In this document: positions 17,664-25,828 of the stretch, piece after piece
How the letters are laid out: each line of letters begins with the position of its first letter
Numbering within the stretch: the stretch's first letter is position 1
Program-made: the position numbers and the translations under genes
Source of the DNA: Sphingomonadales bacterium BRH_c42
GTDB taxonomy: Bacteria; Pseudomonadota; Alphaproteobacteria; Sphingomonadales; Sphingomonadaceae
Direction: 5' to 3'
DNA: 64,000 nucleotides
Assembly: GCA_001516125.1 (NCBI GenBank)
Contig: LOEX01000127.1
Span: 1 to 64,000 of the forward strand
The notes under the pieces: generated by a model
Told to the model about the DNA's origin: nothing
Databases searched by the model: none
Seen by the model: the letters and a program-made list of their open reading frames with translations, nothing else

Positions 17664-18169
17664 GATCGCTCAGCTTTTCGCACAAGGGCTTCTTGTGCCA
17701 GCTCCCGAGTTCGCTGGAGAAATCCATCCGCCTCTTCAACTGATGACATGAAATCAGTTGCCAATTCAGACAGCCGTTCACCAGGCCATCTCTGTGGAGC
17801 GCCCGTTAATTTGTTCTTGCCAGTATATGCCTTGATCGAAATCTTTCTGTCCTTGTCGTGACCAAATTCACCATGGACAATCTCATTCCGCATGGCGAAC
17901 TGCTTTTTAGCTTTCTGACAGAATCCCTTTAGATCCCAGTGAGCGTAGAGCTTGCCCTTGATATGTTCCCGGTTAAGGCGCTCCAATAACTCGATTTTAT
18001 TCCTGCTCGACATTGGATTGACGAGAGCATTTGTCTGGAGATCATTCAGTGCCAGCGCGGACTGTAGCAGTTCATTAAGTCGATGCTCGAGATAAGACGA
18101 CGCGATGACCAACCGCGCGATCTGAATAGAATAACCGTCAAGATACTCTGGACTCGACTCGTCAGCCAT
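17660..18169 (-). CDS. Unknown helical protein with HEPN-like RNxxxH motif
   Basis: 169 residues from ATG 18169, which overlaps the dnaN stop by one base (TGATG); a GTG at 18172 is an alternative. Predicted all-helical. It contains QFAMRNEIVHGEF; RNEIVHG fits the R-x4-H motif of HEPN-fold proteins, which include toxins and nucleotidyl-transferase partners. The first half (VIASSYLEHRLNELLQ) also has the look of helical HEPN bundles. The gene is AT-richer than dnaN and inserts between dnaN and the GST remnant. I do not know the specific family; nuclease activity is not shown. Confidence 0.68.
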   Translation of the reverse strand: MADESSPEYLDGYSIQIARLVIASSYLEHRLNELLQSALALNDLQTNALVNPMSSRNKIELLERLNREHIKGKLYAHWDLKGFCQKAKKQFAMRNEIVHGEFGHDKDRKISIKAYTGKNKLTGAPQRWPGERLSELATDFMSSVEEADGFLQRTRELAQEALVRKAERS

Positions 18170-19296
18170 CACACCCGCATCGGCATCAGCACATAGAGCG
18201 CCGGGCTCTTCTCGTTCTGCCGGATCAGTGTGGGCGCGCCGGCATCGGCCAGGTGCAGCTCCACCGTGTCACCATCGATCTGCGCGAGAATATCCTTGAG
18301 GTAATTGGCGTTGAACCCGATCTCGAATGGATCTGACGCGTAGTCGGCGGCGATTTCCTCGGCTGCGGTGCCGTTGTCGGGGCTGGTGACCGACAGCGTC
18401 ACCTTGTCCGGTTCTAGCCCCATCTTGACCGCGCGGGTCTTCTCGGTGGCGATGGTGGCCACGCGGTCCACGCCTTCGAAAAAGCTCTTGGGATCGAGCT
18501 TGAGCAGCTTGTCGTTGCCGGTGGGAATGACGCGGCTGTAATCAGGAAAAGTGCCGTCGATCAGCTTGCTGGTCAGCACCACCCCGCCCTCGCCGCCCAG
18601 CGTGAAGCGGATCTTGCTGGCCGAAAGATCGACCTCGACATTACCGTCAAGCGCCTCTTCGAGCAGCTTTCGCAGTTCGGCCACCGCCTTGCGCGGCACG
18701 ATTACGTCGGGCATTCCTTCGGCGCCTTCGGGCCGGGGCAGCGTAAACCGCGCCAGCCGGTGCCCATCGGTCGCCGCCGCCTTCAGCACCGGCGCCTCGT
18801 CATCGGTGACGTGGAGGAAGATGCCGTTGAGGTAGTAGCGCGTTTCCTCGGTCGAGATGGCAAATCTCGTGCGGTCAATCATTTCGGCCAGCGTGCGTGC
18901 GGGAATTTCGAAGCTGGTCGGCAGTTCGCCTTCGACGATCACCGGGAAATCGTCACGCGGCAACGTGGGCAGCTTGAAGCGGCTGCGCCCGGCCTTGACC
19001 TCCATGCGGTTGTCCGCGGTCTCGAGGCTGACCTGGCTACCTTCGGGAAGCTTGCGCGCGATGTCGAACAGCAGATGCGCGGAAACCGTGATCGCCCCGG
19101 TCGTCTCGACCGATGCGGCAGCCATGTTCTCGACCACCTGCAGATCGAGGTCGGTCGCCATTACCTTCAGCCTGCCGCCATCGCCCGCCTCGATCAGGAC
19201 GTTGGACAGGATCGGAATGGTGTTGCGCCGCTCCACTACCGACTGGACGTGAGACAAACAGCGCAGCAAGGTAGCGCGTTCGATTGTAGCTTTCAT
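18169..19296 (-). CDS. dnaN: DNA polymerase III beta subunit (sliding clamp)
   Basis: 375 residues, the usual clamp length, with three repeated clamp domains. Diagnostic parts are the N-terminal HVQSVVERRNTIPILSNVLI, the central FAISTEETRYYLNGIFLHV and C-terminal NANYLKDILAQIDGD, ending YVLMPMRV. It forms the dimeric ring that tethers DNA polymerase III. No dnaA is nearby, so this is a detached dnaN, as in many alphaproteobacteria. It is followed with one-base overlap by a small HEPN-like gene. Confidence 0.98.
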   Translation of the reverse strand: MKATIERATLLRCLSHVQSVVERRNTIPILSNVLIEAGDGGRLKVMATDLDLQVVENMAAASVETTGAITVSAHLLFDIARKLPEGSQVSLETADNRMEVKAGRSRFKLPTLPRDDFPVIVEGELPTSFEIPARTLAEMIDRTRFAISTEETRYYLNGIFLHVTDDEAPVLKAAATDGHRLARFTLPRPEGAEGMPDVIVPRKAVAELRKLLEEALDGNVEVDLSASKIRFTLGGEGGVVLTSKLIDGTFPDYSRVIPTGNDKLLKLDPKSFFEGVDRVATIATEKTRAVKMGLEPDKVTLSVTSPDNGTAAEEIAADYASDPFEIGFNANYLKDILAQIDGDTVELHLADAGAPTLIRQNEKSPALYVLMPMRV

Positions 19297-19468
19297 GCTC
19301 TCTTACTCGGTCCTTCTTGCGCGCCGCGAGCAGCCCGGAACGGAATCGCCCACAAAACGCCGGAAACTGGGCCCCAAACCTTAGCGCGCGGGGCAAATGC
19401 GGCAAGTTTGCTGTCACCTGCGCCCCGATTCCTTGGGGATAAACACCCTGAATCGCGCCCTCGCCTAC

Positions 19469-20218
19469 CTACAGCATCGCCATCCCGCCATTCACATGCA
19501 GCGTCGCGCCGGTGACATAGCCTGCCTCGCGGCTCGAAAGATAGGCCACGGCGGCACCGATATCGCTGCCTTCGCCCATCCGTCCGGCCGGAATGCGGGC
19601 GTTGAGCGCATCCTTCTGCGCATCGGGAAGTTGATCGGTCATCGCGGTGCGGATGAAGCCGGGTGCCACGCAATTGACGGTGATACCCCTGCTCGCCAGC
19701 TCCTGCGCCAGGCTCTTGGACATGCCGACAATGCCAGCCTTGGCCGCAGCATAGTTGATCTGCCCCGGGTTGCCCGTCGCCCCGACAACGCTGGTGATCG
19801 AGATGATCCGGCCAAAGCGCGCCTTCATCATCGGCCGCGCCGCCGCGCGCATCAGGCGGAAGCAGGATTCGAGGTTGATGCGGATGACCTCATCCCATTC
19901 CTCGTCCTTCATCCGCATGGCGAGGTTGTCGCGCGTGATGCCGGCATTGTTGACCAGAATATCGATCCCGCCCAGCGTATCCACGGTGGCCGGGATCAGC
20001 TCCTCGACCTGCACCGGATCTGCAAGGTTGCAGGTAATCTCGACATGGTCGCCGCCCACTTCCTCGTTGAGCTGCTCGCGGAACACGCGCAGTTTCTCGC
20101 CGTTCGAGCCTGACAGCGCGATCCGCGCGCCCTGCTGCGCCAGCGCATAGGCGATGGCCGAGCCGATCCCGCCGCTTGCTCCCGTAACGAGCGCGTTCAT
20201 GCCCTTGAGTGAAAACAT
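19469..20218 (-). CDS. fabG: 3-oxoacyl-ACP reductase
   Basis: Short-chain dehydrogenase that reduces 3-ketoacyl-ACP with NADPH in fatty acid elongation. ATG 20218 is preferred over ATG 20224 because GGAGA is about seven bases before the former but touches the latter. 249 residues. Cofactor site VTGASGGIGSAIAYALAQ, then NNAG in DILVNNAGITRDNLAMRM; active site Ser in ISITSVVGATG and Tyr-x3-Lys in NYAAAKAGIVG; C-terminal YVTGATLHVNGGMAM. It lies after fabD but is separated from it by an inverted-repeat cassette. Confidence 0.97.
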   Translation of the reverse strand: MFSLKGMNALVTGASGGIGSAIAYALAQQGARIALSGSNGEKLRVFREQLNEEVGGDHVEITCNLADPVQVEELIPATVDTLGGIDILVNNAGITRDNLAMRMKDEEWDEVIRINLESCFRLMRAAARPMMKARFGRIISITSVVGATGNPGQINYAAAKAGIVGMSKSLAQELASRGITVNCVAPGFIRTAMTDQLPDAQKDALNARIPAGRMGEGSDIGAAVAYLSSREAGYVTGATLHVNGGMAML

Positions 20219-20220
20219 CG

Positions 20221-20658
20221 TCATTCTCCAAGATCCTGATTCACGCGGAGACGCGGAGACGCGGAGGTCGCCATCGGCTGCCGGTAATCATTGACGACAC
20301 GCCGGATGCCCTCTTTCATTGTAGCACCGGCAAAATTGAGGAGCAGCCCCACCGGCAATCTGGTTAGCCGGAGATAGGTAAGGAGTTGCTTTGCGTGAAC
20401 CTTCATCAGTTGTTCGACCGATTTTATTTCCAGCACCAGACAGCCATTGACCATCAAGTCAACCCGAAAGGCGGCGCTATAATTTCGACCTTGATATTCA
20501 ATATCGACCGGCAGCTGCCGGTCGATCAAAAATCCCCGTCGTTGCAGCTCGCCCGCCAAGACCAGCTCATAGACGCTTTCCAACAGACCGGGTCCAAGAT
20601 CACGGTGAATGCCGATGCAGGCATCGACCACTTCCCCTGAGACTTCATCAACTTCCAA
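20221..20658 (-). CDS. GxxExxY family protein (PDDEXK-like nuclease fold suspected)
   Basis: 145 residues from TTG 20658, preceded at three bases by GGAGGGG; no in-frame ATG exists nearby. It carries the defining motif GPGLLESVYELVL, then QLPVDIEYQGRNY, FRVDLMVNGCLVLEIKSVEQ (the D and E-x-K of a PDDEXK-like core) and LLTYLRLTRLPVGLLLNFAG. Proteins of this family (TIGR04256/PF13366) are assigned to the PDDEXK nuclease superfamily, but no activity is established. The last residues (SASPRLRVNQDLGE) come from the inverted repeat and the fabG leader rather than from the domain. The stop lies inside the first codons of fabG's open frame. Confidence 0.88.
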   Translation of the reverse strand: MEVDEVSGEVVDACIGIHRDLGPGLLESVYELVLAGELQRRGFLIDRQLPVDIEYQGRNYSAAFRVDLMVNGCLVLEIKSVEQLMKVHAKQLLTYLRLTRLPVGLLLNFAGATMKEGIRRVVNDYRQPMATSASPRLRVNQDLGE

Positions 20659-20693
20659 TTACCCCTCCGCGTCTCCGCGTCTCCGCGTGAATC
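20238..20693. mobile_element. 456-bp cassette with perfect 29-bp terminal inverted repeats carrying a GxxExxY gene
   Basis: The left end 20238-20266 and right end 20665-20693 are exact reverse complements over 29 bases. Each arm is built from an 8-base unit, CGCGGAGA, repeated about three times. The cassette lies between the fabD stop (20695-20697, one base away) and the fabG start, splitting a normally tight fab operon. The only gene inside is the GxxExxY protein: its ribosome site (GGAGGGG) straddles the right arm and its C-terminus is encoded through the left arm. No clear target duplication is seen. Mobility is inferred. Confidence 0.7.
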
Positions 20694-20694
20694 T

Positions 20695-21630
20695 TCACAA
20701 CCCGGCCACGAAACTCTCGATATCTTCCATCGTTACAAGGCTGGCAACTTCCGCCTCCTTGTCGATCCGCCCGATCATCGGCCCCAGCACCTTGCCGCCC
20801 AGTTCGACGAACTGTTCGATGCCGTCCGCGCGCATGGCCAGCACGCTTTCGCGCCAGCGAACGCGGCCCGTGACCTGTTCGACCAGCAACTGCCGCTCTT
20901 CGGCAGGATCGGTGACGCTGGCCGCGGTGACATTGGCATAGAGCGGCAAGGCAAGCGGCCCGGGCACGGTTTCGGCCAGCGCCTCGGCCATGCGCTCTGC
21001 CGCGGGCTGCATTATCGAACAATGGAACGGTGCGGAAACGGGCAGCAGCACGCCGCGCTTGATCTCGAAATCCTTCACCATTGCCACCGCCCGCTCGATC
21101 GCCTCGCGGTGGCCAGAGATCACCACCTGCGTCGGGTCGTTATCGTTGGCGACTTCGCAAACCTGGCCTTGGGCCGCAGCAGCGGCGAGCGCCCCGGCGC
21201 GCTCTATATCCGCGCCCAGCAGCGCCGCCATCGCACCAACCCCGACCGGGACGGCGGCCTGCATCGCCTGCCCGCGCAGCTTGAGCAACCGCGCGGTATC
21301 CGCCAGCGAAAACGCCCCCACCGCGCACAAGGCGGTATATTCGCCCAGCGAGTGTCCCGCGACACAAGCCCCCTCGTCAGCCAGCCCTACGCCGAAATCC
21401 TTTTCGAGCACACGCAGCACGGCGATGGCATTGGCCATGATCGCGGGCTGGGCATTCTCGGTCAGCGTCAGCTGGTCTTCCGGCCCATCGCGCATGATCG
21501 CGAACAGCCCTTGCGACAATGCCTCATCAACTTCCTGGAACACCTCGCGCGCGGCCTGGCTGGCCGCCGCCAGATCGGCCCCCATGCCCAGCTTCTGGCT
21601 GCCCTGCCCGGGAAAAACGAATGCTCTCAT
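20695..21630 (-). CDS. fabD: Malonyl-CoA:ACP transacylase
   Basis: Loads malonyl onto acyl carrier protein for fatty acid synthesis. The start is ATG 21630 with AGGAGGCA just upstream; the open frame runs 44 codons further but without family similarity. 311 residues. FVFPGQGSQKLGMG opens the domain; the nucleophile Ser is in GHSLGEYTAL; His in SAPFHCSIMQ; QVTGRVRW and ELGGKVLGPMI near the end are standard. It follows the LD-carboxypeptidase gene by 26 bases and ends one base from the GxxExxY cassette. Confidence 0.97.
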   Translation of the reverse strand: MRAFVFPGQGSQKLGMGADLAAASQAAREVFQEVDEALSQGLFAIMRDGPEDQLTLTENAQPAIMANAIAVLRVLEKDFGVGLADEGACVAGHSLGEYTALCAVGAFSLADTARLLKLRGQAMQAAVPVGVGAMAALLGADIERAGALAAAAAQGQVCEVANDNDPTQVVISGHREAIERAVAMVKDFEIKRGVLLPVSAPFHCSIMQPAAERMAEALAETVPGPLALPLYANVTAASVTDPAEERQLLVEQVTGRVRWRESVLAMRADGIEQFVELGGKVLGPMIGRIDKEAEVASLVTMEDIESFVAGL

Positions 21631-21656
21631 CACTGCCTCCTGATCTGGCAGCGCGG

Positions 21657-22487
21657 CTAACCAGCCTTGGCCGGGCTGGCAAGGCCAAAGGGCACGATCC
21701 GGTTTTCGGGCGTATGGCCGATCAGGGCGCGGCCAAGATAGGGAATGCCCGCCCGGGCGCACCAGAACCTGGCGATATCTTCTGCCCCTTGCCCGAATTC
21801 GCGATCGTTCTCGGGAACATCGGTGATCGCCCCTAGTCTGAGGCCTGCGAGCCGCGGCAGCGTGGCAGCGATGTGAAAGAACAGCCGGTCTATCGAATAG
21901 AGATGTTCGCTCACCTCCTCCACCATCACGACATGGCCGGTAAGATCGGGCAACAGCGGGGTGTTAGTGAGCATGGCCAGCGTGATGAGATTGAAGGCCA
22001 CCGCAGGCGTATGCCCGTTGAGGCTGGGTTCAAGCCCGCTGCCGTCCCCTGCGAACCAGCGCAGTACGCGGCGCACAGCCTCACGCCCCGTATCCGAACG
22101 CGCGCTGATCGGCATCGATCCATGCACCGGCTGGCCGATGCCGTGGCGATAGAGCCCGCCAAGCAGATAGCCCATGTCGGAAAAGCCGACATAGGTCTTG
22201 GCCCGCGCCGCCTTGTTCATCCGCACGATCGCTGCCTCTGCTATGCGATTGGAGCCATAGCCGCCGCGCGCGAACCACACGGCATCGAATGCGGGATCGT
22301 TGGCGCAATCGAGCAGTGCTTCGAGCCGCTCAAGATCGCTCCCGGCAAAATGTCCGACGCTGAGGAAGCTCTGATCGTGGAAATGCACCGAATGCTGGGG
22401 GAATTCCGCCGCGATCAGCTCCTCAAGCGCCGCCGCATGATCGCGGGTAATCGGCGTGGCGGGCGCGCAGACGGCAATCCTGGTCAT
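21657..22487 (-). CDS. LD-carboxypeptidase, S66 family
   Basis: 276 residues from ATG 22487 (MTRIAVCAPATPITRD); the open frame begins 12 codons earlier without support. Features of murein LD-carboxypeptidase: ARGGYGSNRI, nucleophile Ser in YVGFSDMGYLLGGLYRHG, VHGSMP, Glu in VVMVEEVSEHLYSIDRL, and His in ALIGHTPENRI. It removes the terminal D-Ala from the tetrapeptide in peptidoglycan recycling, in the cytoplasm. It is divergent from mpl (54 bases apart), whose enzyme uses the resulting tripeptide. Some S66 members are microcin self-immunity enzymes, but the mpl neighbour favours recycling. Confidence 0.85.
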   Translation of the reverse strand: MTRIAVCAPATPITRDHAAALEELIAAEFPQHSVHFHDQSFLSVGHFAGSDLERLEALLDCANDPAFDAVWFARGGYGSNRIAEAAIVRMNKAARAKTYVGFSDMGYLLGGLYRHGIGQPVHGSMPISARSDTGREAVRRVLRWFAGDGSGLEPSLNGHTPAVAFNLITLAMLTNTPLLPDLTGHVVMVEEVSEHLYSIDRLFFHIAATLPRLAGLRLGAITDVPENDREFGQGAEDIARFWCARAGIPYLGRALIGHTPENRIVPFGLASPAKAG

Positions 22488-22541
22488 AAAAGCCTGATAG
22501 CCTTCTTGTGTTGACCCGCACAACTCAATACCGCTTCGCTC

Positions 22542-23966
22542 ATGCCCGAATTGCCTTCATACGATGAACTGCTGGCCCGCCCATTCTTCTTCTGCGGGAT
22601 TGGCGGATCGGGCATGTGGCCGTTGGCGCAAATCCTCAAAGGTCGCGGGGCGCAGGTCGCGGGGTCCGATCGCAGCCGCGACCAAGGTCGCACGCCCGAA
22701 AAATTCGCCGATATGGAGCGGCAGGGGTTTGCGCTTTTCCCGCAGGACGGCAGCGGGATCACCTCATCCCGGCAGATCCTCGTGGCATCGGCGGCAATCG
22801 AAGACACCGTGCCCGAGATCCGGCGCGCCGCCGAACTCGGCTGCCTGCGGCTGACGCGGGCAGAACTCAATTCGATCCTGTTCAACACCAGCGGGGCGGG
22901 GATTGGGGTTGCCGGGACCAGCGGCAAATCCACCGTCACCGCCATGCTGGGGTGGATCATGCATGTTGCCGGACGCGAGCCGACAATCATGAACGGCGCG
23001 GTGATGAAGAATTTCGTCACCCCCGATAACCCCCATGCCAGCGCGCTGGTGGGTTCGCGCAGCATCTATGTGAGCGAGGTCGATGAAAGCGATGGCTCGA
23101 TCGCGCTCTATCGCCCCGCCGTTGGCGTGCTGCTCAACGTCAGTCTCGATCATAAGGGGATGGACGAACTGCGCGAACTGTTCGGCGCTTTCCTCGGGCG
23201 CAGCCGGATCGCGGCGATCAATGCCGACGACGGAGAGGCGCTGGCGCTGCTGCCGCGCGCAAACGAAGTCCTGACTTTCGGCATCGATCAGGAAAAGGCG
23301 CAGATCGGGATCGTGCCCGGCAGCATAGCCGATGGGCCGACAAGGCAGGCGGCGCTGGTGGCTGACCGGCATGACGCAGCTCAGTATCCGCTGACGCTGA
23401 ACATGCCCGGCAGGCACAATCTTTCGAACGCGCTCGCGGCGATTGCCGGGGCGGCCTGCGCGGGTGTGCCGGTGAAGCTGGCGGTCGAGGCGCTGGCGAA
23501 CTTTGCGGGCCTCGCGCGCCGGTTCGACGTGATCGGCACCAGCGCCAGCGGGATCACGGTGATCGACGATTTCGGCCACAATCCGGAAAAATGCGCCGCC
23601 ACGCTGCGCACATTAAAGGCCTCGCGCGGGCGCGTGATCGCCTTCTTCCAGCCGCACGGCTACGGCCCGCTGCGCCAGATGGGCCGCGAACTGGCGCAGA
23701 CCTTCGCGCGCGAGCTGGGGCCGGATGACATCACGATCATGTGCGACCCGGTCTATTTCGGCGGTACGGTTGACCGCAGCGAGGGGAGCGAGCGGATCGT
23801 GGCACTGATCAATGCGGCGGGCGGGCGCGCCGAACACATTGCCGCGCGCGAGGATTGCGGACGGCGCATTACTGATCTGGCGCAGGCTGGCGATCGGATC
23901 GTGGTGATGGGCGCGCGCGACGATACGCTCACCGAATTTGCAAGGTCGCTGCTTCTTCGGGTCTAG
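22542..23966 (+). CDS. mpl: UDP-N-acetylmuramate:L-Ala-gamma-D-Glu-meso-DAP ligase (Mpl), Mur ligase family
   Basis: 474 residues. N-terminal CGIGGSGMWPLAQILKGRG binds the UDP sugar; ATP loop VAGTSGKSTVTAMLGWIM; central YVSEVDESDGSIALYRP and SLDHKGMDELRELF; C-terminal DDFGHNPEKCAATLRTL. This layout is the MurC/Mpl branch. Mpl rather than a second MurC is preferred because the adjacent divergent gene is an LD-carboxypeptidase, which would supply the murein tripeptide that Mpl attaches to UDP-MurNAc. The usual dcw-cluster neighbours of murC are absent. The start is ATG 22542. Confidence 0.82.
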   Translation: MPELPSYDELLARPFFFCGIGGSGMWPLAQILKGRGAQVAGSDRSRDQGRTPEKFADMERQGFALFPQDGSGITSSRQILVASAAIEDTVPEIRRAAELGCLRLTRAELNSILFNTSGAGIGVAGTSGKSTVTAMLGWIMHVAGREPTIMNGAVMKNFVTPDNPHASALVGSRSIYVSEVDESDGSIALYRPAVGVLLNVSLDHKGMDELRELFGAFLGRSRIAAINADDGEALALLPRANEVLTFGIDQEKAQIGIVPGSIADGPTRQAALVADRHDAAQYPLTLNMPGRHNLSNALAAIAGAACAGVPVKLAVEALANFAGLARRFDVIGTSASGITVIDDFGHNPEKCAATLRTLKASRGRVIAFFQPHGYGPLRQMGRELAQTFARELGPDDITIMCDPVYFGGTVDRSEGSERIVALINAAGGRAEHIAAREDCGRRITDLAQAGDRIVVMGARDDTLTEFARSLLLRV

Positions 23967-24034
23967 GGTCAGGACCCATTAACCGCATGAGCCGTGGTGG
24001 CTCGTTTGCGGGATGAAGCGCAAGGAAGGCGCCA

Positions 24035-24067
24035 AAAAAGAAAGGGGCCGTCCCGCAAGACGGCCCC
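24035..24067 (-). terminator. Rho-independent terminator of the amino acid permease gene
   Basis: Stem GGGGCCGTC (24044-24052) / GACGGCCCC (24059-24067) with a six-base loop. Read on the minus strand it is followed by TTTCTTTTTT (24035-24043 complement). It sits 25 bases beyond the permease stop. It may also act on the convergent mpl transcript, though the T-run faces the minus strand. Confidence 0.85.
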
Positions 24068-24092
24068 GCTTCTCTCGCAGGAATGTAAAGGA

Positions 24093-25670
24093 TCAGTCCC
24101 TCGGGGGGTGGATCGGGATCATCGTCTCCTCGCCTGCAACATCGTCCACCACTTCAATAATCCCCCGGCCCAGATGGCTGCGGCTGCGCGAATAGAGGAA
24201 GTAGACGAACAGCCCGAGCACGCCCCAGCCGGGCAAGAACAGCATCGCAGCACTTGGCAGGTTGAAGAACAACAGGACGCAACCGATCACCGTCAAGGGC
24301 CCCACCAGCCACACGAACGGCACCCGGAAGTGCCGGTGGCGCGAAGGATCCCTCATCCGCAAAATCATCACCGCGATCGCCACCATCAGGAAGGCATAGA
24401 GCGTCCCGGCATTCGAAATGTCTGCCAGCTGCCCGACCGGGAAAAACGCAGCCGCGACCGCGACGGCAATACCGGTCATGATGGTCACCACATGCGGCGT
24501 CCTGAACCGCGGATGCACGGTGCTGAGCAGCTCAGGCAGCAACCCGTCACGGCTCATCACGAAGAAAATGCGGGTTTGGCCGAAGATCAGAACCAGGATG
24601 ACCGAAGGCAAGGCCAGGAAAGCCGCGATACCGAGCACGTTGCCGATGCCGGAGAACCCGATCACCCGCAGCACATGCGCCAGCGCCTCGTTCGAGCAAA
24701 CCAGCGCATCGGCGTGTTCGGGCATGGCGCACTGGCGCGCCAGTTCGGCCGAGCCCGCCTCGAGCGGGAAGCCAGCGGCATCCATGATCGGCTGACCGCC
24801 CAGCGTGCCGATCGCACCGGCCGCGACGAGGATATAGAACACCGTGCAGAACAGCAGCGAGCCGACCAGGCCGATGGGGACATTGCGCTGCGGATCCTTG
24901 GTTTCCTCAGCCGCGGTCGATACCGCGTCAAACCCGACATAGGCGAAGAACATGGTCGCCGCCGCGCCAACCGCACCCACGCCGGTTCCCCAGCCCCCGA
25001 ACAGGCCGGCAGGCAGGAACGGATTGAACTTGTCGGTGTCAAAATCAGAACTGGAAAGGGTCAAGGCCACGAAGGCGGTCAGCGCGGTCACCTTGATCGC
25101 CACCAGCACGGCATTGACCTTGGCGCTTTCGCTGGTCCCGATGACGAGCAGCGCGGTCACCAGCAGTGCAATCAAAAACGCCGGAAGATTGATGAAGCCG
25201 CCTTCCACCCCGCCCATGGCAAGCGGGCCACCGCTCAACCAGGCCGGTAAGTGAATTCCCAGGAATTCATTGAGGATCGTGCCGGTGAAATATCCCGACC
25301 AGCCGACCGAAACCGCACTGGCCGCGATGGCATATTCCATGATCAGCGCCCAACCCACGGTCCAGGCAAAGAACTCGCCCATGGTGGCATAGCTGTAGGT
25401 GTAGGCACTGCCCGCCACCGGGATCATCGCGGCAATTTCGGCATAACAAAGCGCCGCCACGATGCAGACAAAGCCGGCAATCGCAAACGCCACCATCAGC
25501 CCGGGGCCGGCCTTCTGCGCACCGACCGCAGTCAGCACGAATATCCCGGTACCGATCACTGCGCCAATGCCCATCAGGGTCAGCTGAAACCAGCCCAAAG
25601 TTCGATGCAGAGACTTCTTTTCCGCTGTCGCAATGATCGCGTCCAGCGGCTTGACCCTATCCAAGAACAT
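24093..25670 (-). CDS. APC-family amino acid permease (cationic amino acid transporter-like)
   Basis: 525 residues with about 12 to 14 membrane segments. The N-terminus HRTLGWFQLTLMGIGAVIGTGIFVLTA is the APC-family signature, and YAEIAAMIPVAGSAYTYSYA follows in segment 3. FFAYVGFDAVSTAAEETKDPQRNVP is the conserved loop before segment 7. This pattern matches YfnA/CAT-type transporters, which import amino acids with protons; the substrate cannot be told. A loop with two Cys (QCAMPEHADALVCSNEAL) between segments 7 and 8 is an insertion seen in part of this group. It is followed by a strong terminator and is divergent from panB. Confidence 0.9.
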   Translation of the reverse strand: MFLDRVKPLDAIIATAEKKSLHRTLGWFQLTLMGIGAVIGTGIFVLTAVGAQKAGPGLMVAFAIAGFVCIVAALCYAEIAAMIPVAGSAYTYSYATMGEFFAWTVGWALIMEYAIAASAVSVGWSGYFTGTILNEFLGIHLPAWLSGGPLAMGGVEGGFINLPAFLIALLVTALLVIGTSESAKVNAVLVAIKVTALTAFVALTLSSSDFDTDKFNPFLPAGLFGGWGTGVGAVGAAATMFFAYVGFDAVSTAAEETKDPQRNVPIGLVGSLLFCTVFYILVAAGAIGTLGGQPIMDAAGFPLEAGSAELARQCAMPEHADALVCSNEALAHVLRVIGFSGIGNVLGIAAFLALPSVILVLIFGQTRIFFVMSRDGLLPELLSTVHPRFRTPHVVTIMTGIAVAVAAAFFPVGQLADISNAGTLYAFLMVAIAVMILRMRDPSRHRHFRVPFVWLVGPLTVIGCVLLFFNLPSAAMLFLPGWGVLGLFVYFLYSRSRSHLGRGIIEVVDDVAGEETMIPIHPPRD

Positions 25671-25828
25671 GCATGTTTCCTTCCCAATCGCAGGGCCTAG
25701 TCACAGGCTTGCGGTGCCATTTCCGGCAACCCCCGCGCAATGGAGCCGGAAGCTAGCAAGGCCCGCGTCCTTTACAAGTCACAATCTACAGGCTTTCCCC
25801 CGCCGTCCGCCGCGTCTAATAGCCAGGC

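Noticed and set aside
20238-20266. CGCGGAGA tandem units as a possible CRISPR or VNTR array
   Set aside because: Only about three units without spacers, and an exact inverted partner at 20665-20693; better explained as cassette ends.
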